46,814 nucleotides of DNA from an uncultured Selenomonadales bacterium (lineage in GTDB: Bacteria; Bacillota; Negativicutes; DSM-1736; Dendrosporobacteraceae). Positions 41,329 through 46,814 of the stretch are shown here, piece after piece (within the stretch, counting starts at the first letter, position 1; every line of letters begins with the position of its first letter). The stretch spans positions 1-46,814 of the forward strand of contig CAMJML010000025.1 in assembly GCA_946407015.1 (NCBI GenBank). The letters are read 5' to 3'. The translations under genes and the position numbers were made by a program. Below the pieces are notes generated by a model. That model searched no databases. It was not told the origin of the DNA and saw nothing but the letters and a program-made list of their open reading frames with translations.

Positions 41329-42576
41329 ATGAGCGGGTTTATCAGCAAATTAACGTGCATGAAATGTGGCAGGGACTATCAGCCCGAGCAGGCTGAAACT
41401 TATTGTGAAGCATGCGGCTTTCATGAAGGCATTTTGGATGTGAAGTATGATTATGATGCAGTTGGCAAGGTGTTTAATCCGGCCACTTTGGCACAAAACT
41501 CCGACCGGTCGATGTGGCGCTATTTGCCGCTTTTGCCGGTGAGAAACCCGGAGCTGATTCCCCATTTGCAAGTAGGCTGGACGCCGCTTTATGCTGCGCC
41601 GCGGCTGGCGGAGGAACTGGGGATTGCCCACTGCTGGGTCAAGGATGAAGGACGTAATCCCACGGCTTCTTTTAAAGACCGGGCCAGTGCCATGGGAGTG
41701 GTCAAAGCTTTAGAACAGCGGGCCGGACGGATTACCTGCGCTTCTACCGGCAATGCCGCCTCATCGCTGGCCGGTTTTGCCGCCGCGGTAGGCTTGCCGG
41801 CCACCATTTTTGTGCCGCAGCGCGCGCCTGAGGCCAAAGTGGCGCAGCTCTTGGTTTACGGGGCCCAGGTATTTTCGGTTCAGGGAACATATGACCAGGC
41901 CTGGGAACTGTGCATGCAGGCCAGTGCCGAGTTCGGCTGGTATAACCGCAATTGTGCCATTAATCCGTATTTGATTGAGGGCAAAAAGACCGTGTCGCTG
42001 GAGCTGGTGGAACAGTTCCGCAACCTCTGCACCAAGCTGCCGGACTGGGTGGCCGTGTCGGTCGGGGATGGCTGCACCCTTGGCGGAGTGTGGAAAGGCC
42101 TGTGGGAGATGCAGCGGCTGGGCTTTATCCCGCGGGCACCTAAAATTCTCGGGGTCCAGGCCGAAGGCTGCAAGCCTTTCTGGCACGCCTGGAAGCACCA
42201 GGGTATCCTGGAACCGTGTGAAGCCAACACTGTTGCCGACTCAATTGCGGTCGGACATCCCCGCAATTTTGGCAAAGGCATGCGGGCTGTGACCGAATCG
42301 GGCGGGGCCTTTATCACGGTAACCGATGAAGAAATTCTGGCTTCCATCAATGTGCTGGCCCGTAAAGCCGGTGTGTTTGGTGAACCCGCCGGAGTGGCTG
42401 GAGTGGCCGGGGTGCGGCAGGCTAGGAAGGACGGCATCATTGCCGCCCATGAATCGGTAGCCATTCTGATTACCGGAAATGGGCTTAAAGATATCCAAAG
42501 CGCAATCCGGGCAGCCGGCAGGCCGATATCCATACCGCCTGATGTCGAAGCGGTGCGGAAAGCCTTGCAAGCCTAA
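41329..42576 (+). CDS. threonine synthase family PLP enzyme
   Basis: A 415-residue fold-type II PLP enzyme of the threonine synthase family. It starts with a zinc-ribbon-like segment, cysteines 10, 13, 26 and 29 (CMKCGRDY, YCEACG). The Schiff-base lysine is K117 in NPTASFKDRAS, followed by STGNAASSLAGFAAAVGLPA and a SVGDGCTLGG phosphate loop. The frame begins at 41311, but ATG 41329 follows GGAGG at seven bases. True threonine synthases accept O-phosphohomoserine; placed with a hydantoinase and another PLP lyase-like enzyme and away from hom/thrB, this one may act on another beta- or gamma-substituted amino acid. It ends the cluster. Confidence 0.85.
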   Translation: MSGFISKLTCMKCGRDYQPEQAETYCEACGFHEGILDVKYDYDAVGKVFNPATLAQNSDRSMWRYLPLLPVRNPELIPHLQVGWTPLYAAPRLAEELGIAHCWVKDEGRNPTASFKDRASAMGVVKALEQRAGRITCASTGNAASSLAGFAAAVGLPATIFVPQRAPEAKVAQLLVYGAQVFSVQGTYDQAWELCMQASAEFGWYNRNCAINPYLIEGKKTVSLELVEQFRNLCTKLPDWVAVSVGDGCTLGGVWKGLWEMQRLGFIPRAPKILGVQAEGCKPFWHAWKHQGILEPCEANTVADSIAVGHPRNFGKGMRAVTESGGAFITVTDEEILASINVLARKAGVFGEPAGVAGVAGVRQARKDGIIAAHESVAILITGNGLKDIQSAIRAAGRPISIPPDVEAVRKALQA

Positions 42577-42587
42577 GCGAAAAAACG

Positions 42588-42627
42588 AAAACCGAGACTC
42601 TTTGAGGGGTCTCGGTTTTTATTTTTT
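42588..42627. terminator. terminator between PLP cluster and ppx
   Basis: AAAACCGAGACTC pairs with GGGTCTCGGTTTT (one G-U) across a six-base loop, followed by TTATTTTTTT. It lies directly at the stop codon of the convergent ppx gene. Confidence 0.87.
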
Positions 42628-44159
42628 TAAAGCAATGGGTGCGCATATTCGATTGTGAGTTTGCAGCCGGTTTCTTTTTTGAACCATTTTTGCAGCTTGC
42701 CCAGTGTTTGCTGGGCCATGGCAACCGGTTCGGGAGCGAACAATAGCAGCTTGGCCTGGTCGTTGCTGACGGACGCTTCAATCTCTTCTACCAGTCCGAT
42801 CTGGCTGATATCCAAATTTTCAGCGATGGTGAGCAGCAGGCCCAGCTTCCGGGCTGTCAGCCAGTCGCTTTCATCCAAAAATTCGTGATAGATTTTATGC
42901 TGGCTAAACTTGGCTGTCAGGCCGTCATGCCAGCCGGCAACGACGGCGGTCAGCAATTGCTCGCGATGGGTCAGCCCGAACAAGCGGGCGTTCTCGACCA
43001 TGTAAGCACTATGGCGCGGATGGTCGTAGTAATTGATGGTAATGCCGATATCATGGAGCAGCGCGGCTACAGCCAGCAGCTTCTCGTGACGGGGGCTAAG
43101 GTTCAGCAAACTGTTCCAGCCTGCGCACATCGCTCGGGTCAGTTTGGCAATATGATGGGCATGGTTGGCATTGCCTTTATAAAAGAGCAGCATGTTCCGG
43201 GCACTGTGCTCCAGGATATCGTCCACGACCGGACCCAGGCCGGTACGGTTGAAATAATGCTGAAAAAACAACCCTTCCCGTACACCGCAGCCGCTAATAA
43301 TGAGCTGGCTGCTCTGCGTCAGGTCAAATAAGCATTTAACGATGGTTAAGCCGCCGAGAATAATATCGGCCCGGCCGCTGCTCAGACCGGGTACTTTCCG
43401 GCGCTGCTGCAAGTTGGTTTTGCCCAGCTCCTTCCAGAGATCATCAAAAGACATCCAGCCCAGCCGGTAGTTATGAACCCGCGAGAGGGGATGATTTTTG
43501 CGCCGCTGATCCATCTTGGCAATATTCCGGGCCGTACCGCCTGTCCCGATCAGCGGGACTGACAGGTTGTCCAGCCAGCCAAGGCTGCTGAGGTGTTGCT
43601 TGATGTATTGGTAAGCGTTGGCAAGCTGCTCCTCGTCGGCTTTATCATGCAAGCCGAAACGTTCGGTTAAGGTGACGGAGCCTACCGGTATGCTGACCGT
43701 TTTTTCAGCCTGACGGTTGCGGATCAAGGTCAGCTCAATACTGCCGCCGCCTAAGTCAAATAATACCGCATTGTCGACCGCGATGGTATTCATCACACCC
43801 AAGTAGCCGAGTGTGGCTTCGGTTTCGCCGTTGATAATCTGAAACTCGATGCCGCTGGCCTGCCGGACTTGTTGGATAAACTCAGTGCCGTTGGCCGCAT
43901 TGCGGACGGCGGCGGTGGCAACGGCTAAAATTTGGTCAACGGCCAGCAGTTCGATCATATGGGCAAATATTTTCAAAGTATCGATCGCCCGCTGCATGGC
44001 GGCAGGCTGCAGCAAGCCGCTTTCTTCCAGACCTTCGCTGAGGCGGACGGTTTCTTTTTGATTGTATACCAGATTATAGGCTCCGTTTTCATAGATGTGC
44101 ATGACAATTAAGCGGGCCGAATTGGAACCTAAATCAATGATGGCGATGCGTTCTGTCAA
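42627..44159 (-). CDS. ppx: exopolyphosphatase, Ppx/GppA family with HD domain
   Basis: A 510-residue ASKHA-fold phosphatase that removes terminal phosphate from polyphosphate or pppGpp. N-terminal motifs: AIIDLGSNSARL (phosphate 1), VATAAVRNA, NGETEATLGYLG and FDLGGGSIEL (phosphate 2). The C-terminal half has an HD-type domain, LLHDIGITINYYDH and HREQLLTAVVAGWHDG. The longest frame begins with a GTG at 44168 inside the SD; TTG 44159, five bases after AAGGAGTGA, is the better start. It diverges from a second Ppx-like gene and ppk, so it is part of a polyphosphate locus. Confidence 0.92.
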   Translation of the reverse strand: MTERIAIIDLGSNSARLIVMHIYENGAYNLVYNQKETVRLSEGLEESGLLQPAAMQRAIDTLKIFAHMIELLAVDQILAVATAAVRNAANGTEFIQQVRQASGIEFQIINGETEATLGYLGVMNTIAVDNAVLFDLGGGSIELTLIRNRQAEKTVSIPVGSVTLTERFGLHDKADEEQLANAYQYIKQHLSSLGWLDNLSVPLIGTGGTARNIAKMDQRRKNHPLSRVHNYRLGWMSFDDLWKELGKTNLQQRRKVPGLSSGRADIILGGLTIVKCLFDLTQSSQLIISGCGVREGLFFQHYFNRTGLGPVVDDILEHSARNMLLFYKGNANHAHHIAKLTRAMCAGWNSLLNLSPRHEKLLAVAALLHDIGITINYYDHPRHSAYMVENARLFGLTHREQLLTAVVAGWHDGLTAKFSQHKIYHEFLDESDWLTARKLGLLLTIAENLDISQIGLVEEIEASVSNDQAKLLLFAPEPVAMAQQTLGKLQKWFKKETGCKLTIEYAHPLL

Positions 44160-44340
44160 GATGCTCACTCCTTTGCTACTCGAATAATATTCGCTGTTTA
44201 TCGTAAAATCCTTTTTGAAAAATGGGGCAGACTAATGTTTATTAAAAATGGCTGCGGCGGTTATGCCAAGAAAAGCAAAATCGGATTTTAAGGGGCGCTT
44301 GCTTTGTTGGCCAACGGGATGACGATGATTGTCGAAAAAA

Positions 44341-44357
44341 TTAACAATAACTTAACA
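44341..44357 (+). promoter_or_regulatory. PhoP-box-like direct repeat
   Basis: TTAACA (44341-44346), ATAAC, TTAACA (44352-44357): two perfect hexamers separated by five bases, exactly the arrangement of the PhoP box in B. subtilis (TTAACA-like repeats with 11-base period). It lies in the divergent region of ppx and the ppx2-ppk operon, 78 bases before the preferred ppx2 start. No good -10 follows, as expected for an activator-dependent promoter. Confidence 0.55.
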
Positions 44358-44434
44358 TGAATTGCCGTGCTGCCGTGTGTTTTACGGTGGGACTTTGCTG
44401 CTTTCTGGCGAATAGAGAGAGTGAGGTGAAAAGT

Positions 44435-45991
44435 ATGGCGAAAAATACCAGCTTCACTATATTTGCTGCGATTCATTTGGGGTCAGAGCAGGTCAGTGTG
44501 CAGATTGTAGAGTACAAAGACATTGATGAATTTAAAATTATTGATCAGGCCAGTCGTCAGGTTGCCTTAGGGGAAGAAGCCTTTAAAACAGGCCGGATTA
44601 GCTTTGCGGCTGTCAATGAAATCTGCGAGCTCTTAAAAGGCTACCGGCGGATGTTTGCGGAATACGGGGTGCGCGATTACCGCTTGATTGCCACTACCGC
44701 TGTCCGTGAAGCCGAAAACCGCAATTATATTTTGGATCAGATTAAGGTTAAGACCGGTTTGGTTGTTGAAATTGTCGATATGCCCCAGGAAATTTTCTAT
44801 AAATATGTGTCCATCTTTAAATCCATTCAGGATCATGGGCTAGCCGATCATCAGGAAGGCATTCTTTTTGTCGACATTTCCTCCGGGGGACTCGGCATTA
44901 CGATTTATAAAGCCGGAGCTATCCGCTATCAGCAAAATATCCATATTGGTATTTTGCGCATTAAAGAGAGTTTTGATAAAGCGCAGCGGGAATCACTGTA
45001 TTTTCAGCAGGCGTTAGCCGAATATATTTATAGTTCCATAGAGCCGGTCAAACAGGAACTGGCTCGCTATAGCATCAAGTACCTGGTGCTTTCCGGTACT
45101 GAAACCCGGCTGCTGCTCAGCATGCTGGGCTGTCAACCGGGCGGAAAGCTCGCTTTTGTCGGGTTGACTGAATTTTACCGCCTCTATGAAAAAGTCCGGG
45201 TGCTGAATTTGCCGCAGATCATGAAAACGTTCAACCTGAGCGAACCCAAAGCCGAGATGGTGCTGCCCACCATTATTCTTTATAAGCAGATTCTGGGCCT
45301 GACCGACGTGGTGGACATCGTTATCCCGGCTGATCAGTTTATTGATGGCATCAGCATCATGCATATTGCAGAAAAGACTCAGGCCAAATGGTTTGGCCTA
45401 ATCGATAAGCAAATTCTCAGTCTGGCCTGTGCCATTGGCGAAAAATATCAATATGATCCGTGCCACGCCGCGGCCGTCGAGAGTCATGCCCTTTGCCTGT
45501 TTGACCGGATGGCCAGGATTCATGGCCTGGGCAAGCGCGAACGGCTGATGATTCAGGTGGCCTGTATTTTGCACGATATCGGCAAGTTTGTCAGCCTGCG
45601 CCAGCATTATCACTATTCCTACCAACTCATCAAGTCTTCGGATATTATGGGCTTTTCCGAAGTGGAAAAAGCCATTATCGCCAATGTGGCCCGTTACCAT
45701 TCCAAGGGTACGCCGGTCAGCGGCGATCCGATGTTTGCTGAACTGACCACCGAGCAGCGCGTGACGGTCGCTAAGCTGGCGGCTATTGTGCGGCTGGCTG
45801 ACGCTATTGACCGGACCCATTGTCAAAAGGCTGCCGGTTTGGATGTTGCCTTAAAAGGAGAGGAAATGCTGATCACGGTGACGGCCAAAGCCGATATGTC
45901 GCTGGAGGAATGGACTTTCCTGGATAAGGTCGGTTTTTTTGAAAGCGTATTTGGCATACGGGCTATTCTGAGCAGAGAGACGAGGTCATAA
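44435..45991 (+). CDS. divergent Ppx/GppA-like protein with HD domain
   Basis: A 518-residue paralogue of the adjacent ppx: the same order of ASKHA-type domain (about 1-300) and HD domain (LHDIGKFVSLRQHYH, SEVEKAIIANVARYHSKG). Key motifs differ. The phosphate-1 loop DLGSNS is replaced by AIHLGSEQ, the phosphate-2 loop DLGGGS by VDISSGGLG, and the GETEA segment by DMPQEIF. The ATTAVREAENRN segment is kept. It may be an inactive or altered phosphatase, possibly a nucleotide sensor, while the HD domain looks intact. The frame is open from 44357, but ATG 44435 follows GAGGTGA. The ppk start is three bases after its stop. Confidence 0.85.
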   Translation: MAKNTSFTIFAAIHLGSEQVSVQIVEYKDIDEFKIIDQASRQVALGEEAFKTGRISFAAVNEICELLKGYRRMFAEYGVRDYRLIATTAVREAENRNYILDQIKVKTGLVVEIVDMPQEIFYKYVSIFKSIQDHGLADHQEGILFVDISSGGLGITIYKAGAIRYQQNIHIGILRIKESFDKAQRESLYFQQALAEYIYSSIEPVKQELARYSIKYLVLSGTETRLLLSMLGCQPGGKLAFVGLTEFYRLYEKVRVLNLPQIMKTFNLSEPKAEMVLPTIILYKQILGLTDVVDIVIPADQFIDGISIMHIAEKTQAKWFGLIDKQILSLACAIGEKYQYDPCHAAAVESHALCLFDRMARIHGLGKRERLMIQVACILHDIGKFVSLRQHYHYSYQLIKSSDIMGFSEVEKAIIANVARYHSKGTPVSGDPMFAELTTEQRVTVAKLAAIVRLADAIDRTHCQKAAGLDVALKGEEMLITVTAKADMSLEEWTFLDKVGFFESVFGIRAILSRETRS

Positions 45992-45994
45992 AAG

Positions 45995-46814
45995 GTGTTG
46001 GATAAGAAAGAAAATTTTATTAACCGCGAACTAAGTTGGCTCAAGTTTAACATCCGGGTGCTCAATGAAGCTGCGGATAAAGCGACCCCCTTGCTGGAGC
46101 GGCTGCGCTTTATTGCCATTACCAGTTCCAATCTGGACGAATTTTTTATGATCCGGGTGGCCGGGCTTAAGCACCAGCAGGACAGTGGTGTGCAGAAAGT
46201 GGACATAGCCGGTATGACGGCGGCCGAACAGCTGCAGCATGTGACCGAAGCGGCGCAGGCAATGGTCAAAACCCAGTACCGGTATTTCAAAGCCATCCTG
46301 GCTGAACTGGAAGAACATGATTTGTATTTTCAATCCATTGAAGGGCTGTCGGAAAAGGGCCAGGAATGGGTGCAGAACTTCTTTGAGCAAACCATTTATC
46401 CGGTCATTACCCCCATGGGGCTGGATGCCAGTCATCCGTTTCCGTTTTTGGCCAACCGGACGCTCAATCTGGCCGTTACGCTGCAAGACGGTGCCGGTGA
46501 GGAAAACATTGCGGTCATTCAAGTGCCCAATGTACTGCCACGCATTGTTGAAGTTCCTGTGTATCACCGGAAGAAGGTGTTTGTCTTCCTCGAAGATATT
46601 ATTGCCAAATGCTGCTCCGGATTATTTCGGGGACATCAACTGAAAAGCATCGTACCTTTCCGCATTACCCGCAATGCCGATTTGTCCATCGATGAGGAAG
46701 AAGCGAAAGACCTGCTGGTGGAGGTTGAGAAGTCACTGCGCCAGCGCAAGCGGGGGGAGGCTGTGCGCTTGGAAATCGGGAAGAAGCACGCCGACGCCAT
46801 CAAAAGCTTTCTCA
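45995..46814 (+). CDS. ppk: polyphosphate kinase 1, N-terminal part (runs off window)
   Basis: The first 273 residues of Ppk1, which polymerises ATP gamma-phosphate into polyphosphate at the membrane. The N-terminal domain is typical: FINRELSWLKFNIRVLNEA, SSNLDEFFMIRVAGLKHQ, and TPMGLDASHPFPFLANRTLN. The start is GTG 45995 with GAGGT eight bases upstream; a TTG follows at once at 45998. Only three bases separate it from the Ppx-like gene, so the pair is coupled. The catalytic histidine region lies beyond the end of the window at 46814. Confidence 0.95.
   Translation, partial: MLDKKENFINRELSWLKFNIRVLNEAADKATPLLERLRFIAITSSNLDEFFMIRVAGLKHQQDSGVQKVDIAGMTAAEQLQHVTEAAQAMVKTQYRYFKAILAELEEHDLYFQSIEGLSEKGQEWVQNFFEQTIYPVITPMGLDASHPFPFLANRTLNLAVTLQDGAGEENIAVIQVPNVLPRIVEVPVYHRKKVFVFLEDIIAKCCSGLFRGHQLKSIVPFRITRNADLSIDEEEAKDLLVEVEKSLRQRKRGEAVRLEIGKKHADAIKSFL

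Noticed and set aside
41880..42533. 217-codon minus-strand frame inside the threonine-synthase-like gene
   Set aside because: Shadow of a strong PLP-enzyme gene; no start signal.
1..46814. CRISPR arrays, insertion sequences, prophage genes, attachment sites
   Set aside because: No regularly spaced repeats, transposase or phage genes were seen. The inverted repeats present are intergenic terminators.

Overview
The window looks like chromosomal DNA of an endospore-forming member of the Bacillota, with moderately high G+C. It encodes a complete GerA-type germinant receptor, an H-type small acid-soluble spore protein, a sporulene-type terpene cyclase homologue and AddAB rather than RecBCD. The gene families and their mix (lutABC, nadABC, azlCD, paired Ppx proteins with Ppk) would fit a Negativicutes/Sporomusaceae genome, but that placement is inference from gene content, not from a marker gene. 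No phage, insertion sequence, CRISPR array or rRNA was seen. Almost all the sequence is accounted for by ordinary operons separated by strong, mostly bidirectional, hairpin terminators.

Layout. 0.2-4.7 kb: gerA-gerB-gerC plus a 54-residue two-helix protein that fits the small D subunit of germinant receptors, behind a candidate sigma-G promoter. 4.7-6.4 kb: a chemoreceptor on the minus strand. 6.7-10.2 kb: nadA-nadB-nadC for de novo NAD synthesis, with a clear promoter and a possible NiaR operator. 10.2-10.4 kb: an unlisted 35-residue gene on the minus strand. 10.5-21.9 kb: sbcD-sbcC-addB-addA, a compact double-strand-break processing operon. 22.0-25.6 kb: an HPP-family membrane protein, then lutABC for lactate oxidation. 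25.7-28.0 kb: a small unknown gene, a polysaccharide deacetylase and a CorA-type metal transporter. 28.2-28.6 kb: two tRNA-Ser genes behind two near-consensus promoters. 28.8-30.5 kb: a small coiled-coil protein, dinB under a LexA box, and an unlisted 43-residue Cys-containing gene. 30.7-33.3 kb: an M20 peptidase, two small unknowns and sspH. 33.3-36.0 kb: a MocR-type regulator divergent from azlCD. 36.1-37.2 kb: a tetraprenyl-beta-curcumene synthase family protein.

37.4-42.6 kb is the most unusual part. It holds a regulator with a Cys-containing sensor domain and a Fis-type HTH but no AAA+ domain, a decayed gene remnant with a frameshift, a tryptophan-synthase-beta-like PLP enzyme, a dihydropyrimidinase/hydantoinase and a threonine-synthase-like PLP enzyme. 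Both the regulator and the enzyme operon are preceded by a promoter followed within about 50-80 bases by a terminator hairpin, which resembles attenuation. The substrate of this pathway is not evident.

42.6-46.8 kb: ppx on the minus strand diverges from a second, active-site-divergent Ppx/GppA-HD protein and ppk, which runs off the window. A direct repeat TTAACA-N5-TTAACA in the divergent region matches a PhoP box, suggesting phosphate-controlled polyphosphate metabolism. Many start codons were moved downstream from the longest reading frame because of Shine-Dalgarno (SD) position; each entry says so.
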